DNA from: WRDS01 sp964492775
Lineage (GTDB): Bacteria; Actinomycetota; Coriobacteriia; Anaerosomatales; PHET01
Reading direction: 5' to 3'
Assembly: GCA_964492775.1 (NCBI GenBank)
Contig: CAZBLH010000001.1
Coordinates: 1-64,000 of the forward strand
Length of the DNA stretch: 64,000 bases
Part shown: positions 16,919 to 25,854 of the stretch, piece by piece
How positions within the stretch are numbered: position 1 is the first letter of the stretch
How the letters are laid out: every line of letters begins with the position of its first letter
Translations under genes and position numbers: made by a program
Notes under the pieces: model-generated
What the model saw: the letters and a program-made list of their open reading frames with translations, nothing else
What the model was told of the DNA's origin: nothing
Database searches by the model: none

Positions 16919-18748
16919 CTAACTTGCCGCGTCGACGACGATCGTCACTGTGGAGCCGCGCTGTGCTCGGCCCGGACCTTTGGGGCTCTGGTCGAGTACG
17001 ACGTTGTTCTCGGCATGAGGCTCGAAGGTGGTCGTGACCTTGAGCCCGGCCGCCTCGAGCTTCTGAACCGCGGCCTCACGCGACATGCCGATTACATCGG
17101 GCACATCGACCATCGCCGAACCCTTGGAGATCACGATTGAGACGGTGGTGCCCTCCTCGACCTTCACGCCCGGGTTCGGGTTCTGGGAGATGACTAGGCC
17201 CGCCTTCACGTTCTCGTCGAACGCTTCGGTGGGAGCGACCGTGAGGCCGGCGTCACGCAGCGCCTTCTCGGCATTGGCGCGGGTCTGCTTGCGCACGTCA
17301 GGAACGACCACGGTCGACCTGCCGCGGGATACCACGTACTGAACCGAGCTGCCCTTCGGGACCTCGGCACCCGGGGTGGGCTCCTGCCGCACCACGAGTC
17401 CCTCGGCGACGGTCGGTGAGTTCTCGGACGGGAGCGGCTCCGGAACGAGTCCGGCGGCAGTGATCGCCTGGCGCGCCTGTTCCTCGGGCATCTCGACGAC
17501 TGACGGGACCTGCGTCATTTCCGGTCCCTTGCTGACGATCAGCTCGACGACGGTGCCCTCTTTGGCTTCGGCGCCGCCCTCGGGGGACTGTTCGATGACC
17601 TGTCCGGCGGGTGCAACGGGGTCGAACCTCGTCTCGGTCGGGCCGACGACGAATCCGGCAGCGGTGATCGACGCCTCGGCGGCCTCGAGCTGCATGCCCA
17701 CGACGTTGGGAACGGTTGGAGCGTCGCCGCTGAACGCCCCGAGGGCGTATGCGGTGGCGAGTCCTGCTACGACGAGCAGCACGACAGCCACTATCCACGG
17801 CCAGCGCGACCGCTTGGGGATCGGGCGGACGACAGGGGCCGCCGGCTTCTCGCGGCTTGCGGATGAGCCGGGAACCGCCGGCATGACCGCAGTACCGTCG
17901 GCGGGCGGGACTGCGGTCGGTGCGGCAACGTTCCTGCCCTCGGCGACGGCGCGCAGGTCGCGGCGCATGTCCTCGGCGGTGGCGTACCGTTCGGCGGGCT
18001 TCTTGGCCATCGCCCGCATGATCACGGCCTCAAGGCCGGGGTCGATGTTCGGGTTGATCTCACGCGGGCGGCGGGGCTGCTCGTTTACCTGCTTGAGTGC
18101 GATCGCCACGGGCGAGTCGGCGTCGAACGGGAGCTTACCGGTCGCCGCTTCGTACAGAGTGACGCCGAGCGAGTACAGGTCGCTGGCGGCGGTGAGAGGC
18201 CTGCCCTGCGCCTGCTCGGGCGAGACGTAGTGCGCCGTTCCGAGCACCGACCCGGTCTGGGTCATCGTGGTATTCCCCGCACGGGCGATCCCGAAGTCCA
18301 TGACCTTGACGGACCCGTCGGGTGTGACCATAACGTTGTGCGGCTTGATGTCACGGTGAATCACGTCGTAGCCGTGTGCGACGGAGAGCGCCGCGCACAC
18401 CTGTGCGCCGATCTGGGCGACACGCCGAGAGTCCAGCGCGCCCTTCTCGGCGATCAGGCTCTTGAGATCGGTACCGCGCACGTACTCCATGACCATGTAG
18501 AACGTGGAGTTCTCCTGGCCCCAGTCGTACATGTTCACGATGTTGGGGCTCTGCAGGTTCGCGGCGGCCTGCGCTTCCTGACGGAATCGCGCTGCGAACG
18601 TCGCATCAGAGGCGTAGCGAGGGTGCATTACCTTCACTGCAACGGTGCGACCCAGGACCTCATCGACGGCCTTGTATACCTCGGCCATCCCGCCTGCGCC
18701 GATCTTCTCGGTGACCCGGTACCTGCGACCGAAAACCATGTCTTCCAC
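16919..18748 (-). CDS. pknB: Serine/threonine protein kinase with four PASTA domains (PknB/StkP)
   Basis: 609 aa from a GTG at 18748 (GGGAG 10 bp upstream; product starts VEDMVFGRRYRV). A longer frame begins at 18799. Kinase domain about 9-270: glycine loop GAGGMAEVY, VAVKVM lysine, HRDIKPHNV, DFGIA. One TM (WIVAVVLLVVAGLATAYALG, about 315-335) precedes four extracellular PASTA repeats (starting VPNVVGM, VPSVVEM, VPDVRKQ, VPDVIGM). PASTA kinases sense muropeptides/lipid II and phosphorylate cell-wall and division proteins. It ends the minus-strand envelope operon, about 70 bp after the SEDS-PBP gene. Confidence 0.95.
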   Translation of the reverse strand: MEDMVFGRRYRVTEKIGAGGMAEVYKAVDEVLGRTVAVKVMHPRYASDATFAARFRQEAQAAANLQSPNIVNMYDWGQENSTFYMVMEYVRGTDLKSLIAEKGALDSRRVAQIGAQVCAALSVAHGYDVIHRDIKPHNVMVTPDGSVKVMDFGIARAGNTTMTQTGSVLGTAHYVSPEQAQGRPLTAASDLYSLGVTLYEAATGKLPFDADSPVAIALKQVNEQPRRPREINPNIDPGLEAVIMRAMAKKPAERYATAEDMRRDLRAVAEGRNVAAPTAVPPADGTAVMPAVPGSSASREKPAAPVVRPIPKRSRWPWIVAVVLLVVAGLATAYALGAFSGDAPTVPNVVGMQLEAAEASITAAGFVVGPTETRFDPVAPAGQVIEQSPEGGAEAKEGTVVELIVSKGPEMTQVPSVVEMPEEQARQAITAAGLVPEPLPSENSPTVAEGLVVRQEPTPGAEVPKGSSVQYVVSRGRSTVVVPDVRKQTRANAEKALRDAGLTVAPTEAFDENVKAGLVISQNPNPGVKVEEGTTVSIVISKGSAMVDVPDVIGMSREAAVQKLEAAGLKVTTTFEPHAENNVVLDQSPKGPGRAQRGSTVTIVVDAAS

Positions 18749-18818
18749 GGATACAGCGCTCCCGTAACTCGTCGGCTGCCGAGAGTCCCTCAGCAGCATT
18801 CTAGCCGAACTCTACAGT

Positions 18819-21572
18819 CTACCTGACGCCCTGCGCCCGAAGTGCGGCTTCCAATACCGGCCGCGCAGTGGGCGCAGCCACGCGGCCTCCGATGCCGCCC
18901 TCCTCGACCATGACCGCCACCGCCACTACCGGGTTCTCGGCGGGCGCGAATGCGATGAACCACGCATCGGTGCGGCGGTTTGAGCCCGTCTCGGCGGTTC
19001 CAGTCTTGCCGGCCACCTTGACGCCCGAGATGCGGGCCCCCGTGCCCGAGCCCGCGTTGACGGTGTCGACCATCAGCGCCGTTACCTGCTCTGCGGTGAC
19101 GGCGTCCGTGGCGGTGGTGAGCCGCCGAGCGGCCGTCTGAGCCGATGAGGTGCCGGTGCTGTCGCGCACCTCCCGGATCACGTACGGGCGCATCACCACG
19201 CCGTCGTTCGCGAGGCCGGCGGCCACGAGCGCCATCTGCATCACGCTCGCCTGCGGGCCCGGCGGCGACTCGTGCTCGCCGACTGGTTGGCCGATGCCCG
19301 CCCACGCCGTCTCCCATGTGGTCATCTCTCCGGGGTCAGGCATGAGCGATACCTTGGCGGGGAGTTCGAAGCCCAGCTCGCTGTTGAAGCCGAATCGCTC
19401 GGCCTGGCCGACCAGCGCAGGCGCGCCGAGCTGGACCGCTACCTGGCCGAAGACAGTGTTGATCGAGGACATCGTCGCGCGCCGAAGGTCTACGGTGCCG
19501 TAGCTGCCGCCCTCGAAGTTCGTGACGGGCGCGTTGCCGATCTCCATCGGGCTCGCTCCTGAGTAGGTGCTCGTGGGTTTGGCGGTCCCGCTGGAGAGGG
19601 CGCCGGTGAGCGTGACCACCTTGAAGGTGGAGCCGGGCGCGCGCAGGGCCTGTCGGCTGCGGTCGAGGAGGGGGGCTCCCTCGGCTGTGGACAGGGTCTC
19701 CCACTCGGCGTCGACCTTGCCCGGGTCGTAGCCCGGCCTCGAGACCGAGGCCAGCACCTCGCCGGTACGTGGGTCGAGCGCCACGATTGCGCCGCGCCGA
19801 GAGCCGAGTGCGGACTCGGCGGCCTTCTGGACGTCAGCGTCGATCGTGAGGATGACGTCGTCGCCCTCGACTGGTCGGCCCGTGGCCTGCGCGATGAGAT
19901 CGTCGATGGTGCGGAGTGCGCGACGTCCCGTCAGTGCGTCGTTGGCTGCAGACTCGATGCCCGCGCGCCCGTAGCGGGCGGAGTGGTAGCCCACGATATG
20001 AGCGGCCAGGCCTCCCGCGGGATACGTCCGCTTGAACTCTCGGCCGTCGGGGACCGACTCGGCGAGCACCGTGCCGTCGCGCGTGATGATCGAGCCGCGG
20101 TCCTGGCGGGCCTGCTCGGCAATTCCCCGCGTGTTGGCAGTGTGATTCTGTAGCGAGCGGGCCTGGACGACTTGGATCCAGGTGAGGTTCACGACGAGTG
20201 CGGCTAGCAGCACGGAAAGCACCGAGGCCACTAGCGTGAGCCGGCGCCCGAGGGCGAAGCGCCCGAGCACGCCGAGATCGGTCGAGGTCATCTGCATCTC
20301 GGATTCGAAGCCAGTGGCCTCGTCGCCGGCGTGCAGCAGAAGCCCGAGCATGATGAAGGTCGAAACCAGCGAGGATCCGCCGTAGCTCATGAAGGGCAGC
20401 GTCACGCCGGTCAGCGGTATCAGCCGAGTGACCCCGCCGATGATGACGAAGGCCTGGATCGCGAGGGCTGCGACCACACCTACCGCCGTGAAAGCCGCCA
20501 TGTCAGAGCGCGCGTGGCTCGCGGTGGCCAGCCCGCGCAGCGTGAAGATGATGAAGCAGATGATGATCGCCGAAGCGCCAAGCAGTCCGAGTTCCTCACC
20601 GACCGCCGAGAAGATGAAGTCAGTCTCTACAAAGGGGATGCGGGTAGGCAGCCCCTGGCCAAGCCCAGTACCGGTGAGCCCGCCGGCCGCGAACGCGAAC
20701 AACGACTGGACCAGCTGGTACCCGCGTCCGGCGGCATCGACGAACGGATCGATCCAGATGGCGATGCGCGTCTGCACGTGGTCGAACATCCGCCATGCGG
20801 CGAATCCTCCAGCCCCGAACAGGGCCAAGCCCACGACTACGTAGCCCGGCCGTCCGGTCGCCGCGTAGATCATCACCAGGAAGATTCCGAACAGTAGAAG
20901 CGAGCTGCCCAGATCGCGCTCGAAGATGAGCACGAACAGCGATACCGCCCACATGAGCAGCAGCGGACCCAGGGTTCGCGGCTCAGGCAGTCGCATGCCG
21001 AGGACTCGCCGAGTTGACACTGAGAGCATCTCCCGGTGCTCGGAAAGGTACGCGGCCAGGAAGACGATGATGCATATCTTGGCGATTTCACCGGGCTGGA
21101 AGGACATCCCCGCGAATCGTATCCAGAGCTTGGCGCCGTTGACCTCGACGCCGATGATGGCCGGCGCCACCAGCAGGAGGATGCCGACGACCATGATCGT
21201 GTACTTGTAGCGGGCGAGTTGCTCGAGCGAGGGCACGAACACGAGCACCGCAATCAGCGCCGCGACTCCCACGAACAGCCACGTGACCTGGCTGGCCGCC
21301 AGCGTGGCGTCGAGTCGCGTCACGAAGGCCAGGCCGGTTCCCGCGAGCACGAACGCGATGGGCAAGAGCCCCGGGTCCGCGCCCGGCGTGAAGCGCCGCA
21401 CGGCGAGATGCGCGGCGATGAACGCGGCAAGCAGCGCTCCGGGGACCGCGAGTGAGACCCAGGTGAAGTCGCGCGCGAGCGCGGTGTCGACGAGGGCAAA
21501 GATGATCAGCACTGGCGGTGCGGCCGCCAGCAGCAGGAGCAGCTCCGTTGTCCGACGGGGGTGCACCGTCAC
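18819..21572 (-). CDS. rodA-pbpA: SEDS glycosyltransferase (RodA/FtsW) fused to a class B penicillin-binding protein
   Basis: 917 aa in one frame. Residues 1-427 are a full polytopic SEDS domain (FQPGEIAKICIIVFLAAY, ERDLGSSLLLFGIF, VGEELGLLG, LIPLTGVTLPFMSYGGSS). Residues 428-917 match a whole ~490-aa PbpA: a TM, DRGSIITRDG, the SxxK site APGSTFKV, SSINTVF and KTGTAET. SEDS proteins polymerise lipid II and class B PBPs crosslink; normally they are adjacent genes. Here the junction (GFESEMQMTSTDLG) has an internal ATGA but no stop in frame. A one-base sequencing error could in principle have joined two genes. ATGA overlap with the phosphatase gene upstream. Confidence 0.93.
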   Translation of the reverse strand: MTVHPRRTTELLLLLAAAPPVLIIFALVDTALARDFTWVSLAVPGALLAAFIAAHLAVRRFTPGADPGLLPIAFVLAGTGLAFVTRLDATLAASQVTWLFVGVAALIAVLVFVPSLEQLARYKYTIMVVGILLLVAPAIIGVEVNGAKLWIRFAGMSFQPGEIAKICIIVFLAAYLSEHREMLSVSTRRVLGMRLPEPRTLGPLLLMWAVSLFVLIFERDLGSSLLLFGIFLVMIYAATGRPGYVVVGLALFGAGGFAAWRMFDHVQTRIAIWIDPFVDAAGRGYQLVQSLFAFAAGGLTGTGLGQGLPTRIPFVETDFIFSAVGEELGLLGASAIIICFIIFTLRGLATASHARSDMAAFTAVGVVAALAIQAFVIIGGVTRLIPLTGVTLPFMSYGGSSLVSTFIMLGLLLHAGDEATGFESEMQMTSTDLGVLGRFALGRRLTLVASVLSVLLAALVVNLTWIQVVQARSLQNHTANTRGIAEQARQDRGSIITRDGTVLAESVPDGREFKRTYPAGGLAAHIVGYHSARYGRAGIESAANDALTGRRALRTIDDLIAQATGRPVEGDDVILTIDADVQKAAESALGSRRGAIVALDPRTGEVLASVSRPGYDPGKVDAEWETLSTAEGAPLLDRSRQALRAPGSTFKVVTLTGALSSGTAKPTSTYSGASPMEIGNAPVTNFEGGSYGTVDLRRATMSSINTVFGQVAVQLGAPALVGQAERFGFNSELGFELPAKVSLMPDPGEMTTWETAWAGIGQPVGEHESPPGPQASVMQMALVAAGLANDGVVMRPYVIREVRDSTGTSSAQTAARRLTTATDAVTAEQVTALMVDTVNAGSGTGARISGVKVAGKTGTAETGSNRRTDAWFIAFAPAENPVVAVAVMVEEGGIGGRVAAPTARPVLEAALRAQGVR

Positions 21573-22687
21573 TCCTCCGTCGAGGGGTCGGCCGGAGTCG
21601 TAACGGGCGCGTCCGACTCGGCAGGAGAAGCGAGGCGCTCGTACTCCTCGGCGATGGAGAGGGCTTCTTCAGCGCTGCCTGCGCGGACCCCGTCGGCGAG
21701 GCGACGCTGGATCGCGGGCGGCAAGGAGTCGACGGGTGTCGCGGTTCGGGCAAGCTCCCAGCGCAACGACTGGCCTGCGAGTTCGCCAGGAACGCCCTGG
21801 TAGATGACGACGACGCCGTCGGTCTCGGTCAGGAAGTAGCTGCTGCGGGCGTGAGCGTAAGTGCCGTATCCCACCGCGGCCAAAATCAGCACGAACAGGG
21901 TGAGCCAGCCGACCACCGCGAGTGCAGTCCGCTTGCGGTGGCTCGCGCGCTCCCGCAGCTTCGTGGCGGATTCACCTTCGATGTCCACCACGATGACCGA
22001 GATGTTGTCGTAGCCTCCGGCCTCGTTCGCCGATGCGATCAGCTCCAGAGCGGCGTCGTGTGCGCTGGCCGGACGGCGGAGAATCTCCTCGATGTGAACG
22101 TCGAGAAGCATGGAGGTGAGCCCATCCGAGCACAGCAGCAGCCGGTCGCCGCCGTCGAGCTTGATCTCGTAGGTGTCGACCTCCATGTCGGCGTCCGTGC
22201 CGAGCGCGCGCGTGATGACGCTTCGGTTCGGGTGCACGCGCGATTCGGCCTCGGTGAGCTGGCCGGTGCGGATGAGGTCAGCGACCATCGAATGGTCCTG
22301 GGTGAGGCGCTGCAGGCGTCCCTGGTGAAGCAGGTAGGCGCGCGAGTCGCCGACGTGTGCGAGCACCGCGCGGCGCCCCTCGATTACCGCCGCCGTCATC
22401 GTGGTGCCCATGCCGGCTCGGCCGATTCCCTCGGTCGTCGCCCGGATCACCTCGCGGTTGGCGGCGCGAACGGCCCGTGCGAGCGCGGGGGCGTCGGCGT
22501 GCTTGGGCGAGTGCTCGCGAACCGTCTCGACGGCGATGGAGGACGCGACCTCGCCGGCCTCATGACCGCCGAGACCGTCGGCCACCACGAACAGCGGCGG
22601 CTGAGCGAGCACGGTGTCCTCGTTGTGCGGTCGCACGCGACCGACATCCGTGAGCGCCGCGTAGTCGGCACGGACCTTGGCGCTCAC
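21569..22687 (-). CDS. pstP: PPM-type Ser/Thr protein phosphatase with one TM (PstP/Stp)
   Basis: 372 aa, GTG start. Catalytic domain about 5-235 with VGRVRPHNED, VVADGLGGHEAGE, GMGTTMTA, LAHVGDSRAYLL, SDGLTSMLLD and YDNISVIVVD, covering the Asp metal ligands. A TM (ALAVVGWLTLFVLILAAVGY, about 243-265) leads to a ~100-residue extracytoplasmic tail. It dephosphorylates substrates of the two kinases in this operon. 4-bp overlaps with both neighbours. Confidence 0.94.
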   Translation of the reverse strand: MSAKVRADYAALTDVGRVRPHNEDTVLAQPPLFVVADGLGGHEAGEVASSIAVETVREHSPKHADAPALARAVRAANREVIRATTEGIGRAGMGTTMTAAVIEGRRAVLAHVGDSRAYLLHQGRLQRLTQDHSMVADLIRTGQLTEAESRVHPNRSVITRALGTDADMEVDTYEIKLDGGDRLLLCSDGLTSMLLDVHIEEILRRPASAHDAALELIASANEAGGYDNISVIVVDIEGESATKLRERASHRKRTALAVVGWLTLFVLILAAVGYGTYAHARSSYFLTETDGVVVIYQGVPGELAGQSLRWELARTATPVDSLPPAIQRRLADGVRAGSAEEALSIAEEYERLASPAESDAPVTTPADPSTEE

Positions 22688-23100
22688 GACCGGTCGACCC
22701 CGAGCCGAACAGCGCCGATCTCGATGATGTCGCCTGGACGCAGCGAGGTGGCGCGAGTGATGCGCTGCCCGTTGAGCAGGGTACCGTTCGTGGACCCGAG
22801 GTCTTCGACGACGGCCTCGTCACCCACGGCGGACACGCGCGCGTGCCGACCGGAAACGAAGTCGTCTGCTATCACGATGTCGGCGCCGGGTGAACGCCCG
22901 ATCACCACGGGACCCGTGATCGGCAGCGCAACCCCGCGCAGCTCGCGAGGGCCCGCAAGGACCGTGAGCGTGAAAGAATCGGTCTTCCGGGAGCGCCCCG
23001 ACGTGACGAGCCCGAGTCCGGCGCGAACCGCGGCAATCAGGAACAGATAGAGCAGAGCCAGAAGCAGGATACGCCCGGCGAAGAGGATGAGTTCGATCAC
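22684..23100 (-). CDS. fhaB: FHA-domain protein with N-terminal TM (FhaB/FipA type)
   Basis: 138 aa from a GTG at 23100 that overlaps the stop of the upstream FHA gene (GTGA). One TM (LILFAGRILLLALLYLFLIA) is followed by a C-terminal FHA domain with VVIGRSPGADIVI, SGRHARV and LGSTNGTLLNG, which binds phosphothreonine. In actinobacteria this protein is a PknB substrate that recruits partners at the septum. The longer frame to 23241 lies inside fhaA. Confidence 0.92.
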   Translation of the reverse strand: MIELILFAGRILLLALLYLFLIAAVRAGLGLVTSGRSRKTDSFTLTVLAGPRELRGVALPITGPVVIGRSPGADIVIADDFVSGRHARVSAVGDEAVVEDLGSTNGTLLNGQRITRATSLRPGDIIEIGAVRLGVDRS

Positions 23101-23933
23101 CGGTGGCCCACCTGCGCCTCGTGGAAGACGAGCTCTGTCACCCCGATGGTCACGACGTCGCCCTCGTGCAGGCGCGCGCGATCCACCTCGATGCCGTTGA
23201 CGAGGGTGCCATTCGTTGAGCCGAGATCGACGATGAACCACTCGCCGTACTCATACTCCAGTGCCGCATGCTGTCTCGAGGCGTTGTGGTCGTCCAGGCA
23301 GACGTCACATGCGGACAGCCTGCCGACGATGATTCGGTCCTCGTCCGGGGAGAGCGGAATCGACCGGCCGCTGCCCCGGTACGTCAGCCGAGCGTCGAAA
23401 GTGGACGGTTGAACAGACGGCCGCACGCTCGGCTGCACTGCGGTGAGACCGGCAGCGCTTCCGTCGAGCACGGAGGCGGACTGGACTGCCGCCGACGCCG
23501 GAGCCGATGCGCCCGCGCCGACGCCGATGTCGTGCTGCGGGCCGAGCTCGGCTTCGATCTCGGCCGCGGACATAAGCTCGCCGATCACCTGGAATCGGCC
23601 GAGGCGCAGGTCGTCATCGATCAGGAACCGGACACGCGGCCGGGTGGCGAGGTCGTAGCGCTTCTCGCGTGCGTAGCCTGCCAAGTACGTCTCAAGCTCG
23701 CCGGCGAGTGTGTCGGCGAACCCGCCAAGCTGGTCGCCATCCTCCGGAGAGAGCAGGACCGAGAAGAGGGTAGGAGCGTAGACCTTCCCCACGCCGAGCT
23801 TGCGTCGACGATCCATCTCCCTGCCGGCCGCCTTCGCGAGTTCGGCGGGCTGGACCGGCGAACGGAAGACGCCCGCGAACAGGCCTTCAACGGCCCCGCC
23901 GATGCGGTCTTCGAAGTCGGAGAGGATGCTCAC
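23097..23933 (-). CDS. fhaA: DUF3662 and FHA-domain protein (FhaA)
   Basis: 278 aa, GTG start with AGGGA upstream. Residues 1-125 are the DUF3662 domain (MSILSDFEDRIGGAVEGLF, VYAPTLFSVLLSPED), a low-complexity Ala/Ser/Pro linker follows, and the C-terminal FHA domain has IVGRLSACDVCL, ASRQHAAL and LGSTNGTLVNG. FhaA is a phosphorylation-dependent adaptor in peptidoglycan synthesis (in mycobacteria it binds the MviN pseudokinase). Overlaps fhaB by 4 bp. Confidence 0.93.
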   Translation of the reverse strand: MSILSDFEDRIGGAVEGLFAGVFRSPVQPAELAKAAGREMDRRRKLGVGKVYAPTLFSVLLSPEDGDQLGGFADTLAGELETYLAGYAREKRYDLATRPRVRFLIDDDLRLGRFQVIGELMSAAEIEAELGPQHDIGVGAGASAPASAAVQSASVLDGSAAGLTAVQPSVRPSVQPSTFDARLTYRGSGRSIPLSPDEDRIIVGRLSACDVCLDDHNASRQHAALEYEYGEWFIVDLGSTNGTLVNGIEVDRARLHEGDVVTIGVTELVFHEAQVGHR

Positions 23934-23947
23934 TCCAGCCGTCCCTG

Positions 23948-25720
23948 CTATCTGTTTCCAGCGAGCTCGAATGGGTCTTCTTCTTCACCGCGCACCGGCG
24001 CGCCGAGCGCGGTGAGAAGCACCACAAGTATAAGTGAGACAGCGAGCGAGGCCCCGAACGATACGGACATGTAACCCCCGGGTGCCCCGGTCAGTCCCGC
24101 CACTACCTCCGCGAGGGCATACGCCCCGCCGAGAACCGCGCTGCCGGCAATCGCGCCGAGGGTGGCGAACAGGCGCGTTGCTCGACGGCAGAACGCCGAC
24201 ATCACCACGGCCGCCGCCGCCCAGCCCAATAGCGCGACGGCTGCGCCTGCTGACGTCGCGAGTGTCCAAGCGCTTGTAGCGGCAAGGTCCGCCCTCCAGA
24301 CATCAAGCGCGTACGCGGGCAGCACCGCGAGGTAGGGTGCACCGTTGCCCGAAGCGGCGGAGGCGAGCATGGCGAGCCCGCCACCCACGAGCGCAGTCAG
24401 TCCGGCGGCCAGCGGAGGGAGCGAGAACCCGGCGACAAGCGGCTGCACGAAGGGCACCCGGGCCATTGCGAGCACCGGGGCCGACAGCGGGAGCACTGCC
24501 GATGCGGGACTCTTGCGAGAAAGTCCCCACCACCATGAGCCGCCGACCACGCCGACGATGAGAGCGGCCAGGATGAAGCCGCGAGTCCAAAGCCCGGTGA
24601 GAAGGAGCACCAGCCCGAGACCGACGCCGAGAGTGGGCGCGAGCGCCCCCACGGCCGCAACTACTGCCGCGGCCGCCATGAGCGCCTGCGGCTCCAGCTC
24701 CAGCGGCAACAGCCCGGAGTATGCGAGCCAGCCGGCCTGCATGGCCGCGAACAGGCGCACCAGCGCGTAGCCGCCGCGACCCTGCATGCGGTCCCAGAGG
24801 CCGAGCTGCTGGACAGCGTGTCTCTCGGCGGGTACCTCCTCGTCGCTGACGAGTGAGGTCACGATTTCGCTGAGCGACGCGCGCCCATCGGCGGGGTCTC
24901 CCAGAAGCGGCAGTAGCTCGTCTGCTAGCTCGGCGACATCGTGAAGCCGCGTGGATGGGAGGCGCGCGGTGGCGGTGAGGAGGATGTCGTCGATCTCGGC
25001 GTCCAGCTCGGGGTTGCGCTCGGACGGGAGCGGCGGTTCGAAAGCGACAAGGCTACGTGCCGAGGCGTCGGCGGTCCCGCTTGCTGTTGTGAGGTAGGGG
25101 TTGTCGCCGGTCAACACCTCGAATGCGAGCGCGCCGAGCGCCCACTGGTCGGTCGCCTCGGTGACACCCTCACCGCGCAGCTGCTCGAGCGGCATGTATC
25201 CGGGGGTGCCGCCCCACGCCGGACCGTGTCCCGAGAGAGATGACAGTTCCGCCATCCCGAAATCGGCCACTTTGGCTCGGCCGTCCGACGTGATCAGTAC
25301 GTTCTCAGGCTTGAGGTCGAGGTGCAGGACCCCGTTCTCGTGCGCGAACTCGACCGCCGAGAACACGTCGCCGAGCACCGCCGCCGCCTCGTCGGGCGAG
25401 AGCGGCCCCTCAACCGCGTCAAGGACCTCGACGAGAGAAGCGCCGTCTACGTACTCCATGACGAGGAACGCTTCATCGGCGTCGGTGTCGAAGTCGAACA
25501 CCGTGACGATCGCGGGATGGTTGAGCATGGCCGCGGTGCGAGCCTCGGCCAGTCCGGTCGGGCCGAGCTCACGTTCGCGCGCCCTTCTCGGCAACGAGAG
25601 CCGCTTGATGGCGACACGCCGCTGCATGCGGGTGTCCCAAGCGAGCACTACCGAGCCGAATGCGCCCTGTCCGAGCTCTTCGAGCGGGCGGTACCGATCC
25701 AGAATGAGTTGGCCGTCCAC
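23948..25720 (-). CDS. Second Ser/Thr kinase, with polytopic C-terminal membrane domain
   Basis: 590 aa, GTG start behind GGGGGG. The N-terminal kinase domain has GQGAFGSVVLAWD, VAIKRL, HLDLKPENV and DFGMAEL. The HRD motif reads HLD, so the Arg that normally pairs with activation-loop phosphate is Leu (non-RD kinase). Residues ~330-590 contain several hydrophobic segments and no PASTA repeats. First gene of the operon, 14 bp before fhaA. It occupies the PknA place but its membrane half is unlike PknA; I cannot name what it senses. Confidence 0.88.
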   Translation of the reverse strand: MDGQLILDRYRPLEELGQGAFGSVVLAWDTRMQRRVAIKRLSLPRRARERELGPTGLAEARTAAMLNHPAIVTVFDFDTDADEAFLVMEYVDGASLVEVLDAVEGPLSPDEAAAVLGDVFSAVEFAHENGVLHLDLKPENVLITSDGRAKVADFGMAELSSLSGHGPAWGGTPGYMPLEQLRGEGVTEATDQWALGALAFEVLTGDNPYLTTASGTADASARSLVAFEPPLPSERNPELDAEIDDILLTATARLPSTRLHDVAELADELLPLLGDPADGRASLSEIVTSLVSDEEVPAERHAVQQLGLWDRMQGRGGYALVRLFAAMQAGWLAYSGLLPLELEPQALMAAAAVVAAVGALAPTLGVGLGLVLLLTGLWTRGFILAALIVGVVGGSWWWGLSRKSPASAVLPLSAPVLAMARVPFVQPLVAGFSLPPLAAGLTALVGGGLAMLASAASGNGAPYLAVLPAYALDVWRADLAATSAWTLATSAGAAVALLGWAAAAVVMSAFCRRATRLFATLGAIAGSAVLGGAYALAEVVAGLTGAPGGYMSVSFGASLAVSLILVVLLTALGAPVRGEEEDPFELAGNR

Positions 25721-25810
25721 GTCCCCCCAATCACGGGCTCGTCCATTCTATCGCCTATACGTAGCGCGTGGGCGGCGGCGAAGGCATTGAGTTGGCACGC
25801 TTCTTGATAC

Positions 25811-25825
25811 TATCGCGATATATCG
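25811..25825 (+). promoter_or_regulatory. Overlapping palindromes, probable PadR operator
   Basis: TATCGCGATA (25811-25820) and CGATATATCG (25816-25825) are two perfect overlapping palindromes, 30-44 bp before the PadR start codon. AT-rich palindromes of this kind are common PadR-family operators, so autorepression is likely. The divergent kinase operon starts about 90 bp away and could also be affected. Confidence 0.6.
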
Positions 25826-25854
25826 TAAAGAGAAGAATGAAGGGAGAGCGAAAC

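Noticed and set aside
20289..20295. Separate pbpA gene starting at the internal ATG (residue 428)
   Set aside because: The frame is continuous with the SEDS domain and no ribosome-binding site precedes the ATG. Kept as a caveat because ATGA at this point would fit a separate overlapping gene if there were an indel.
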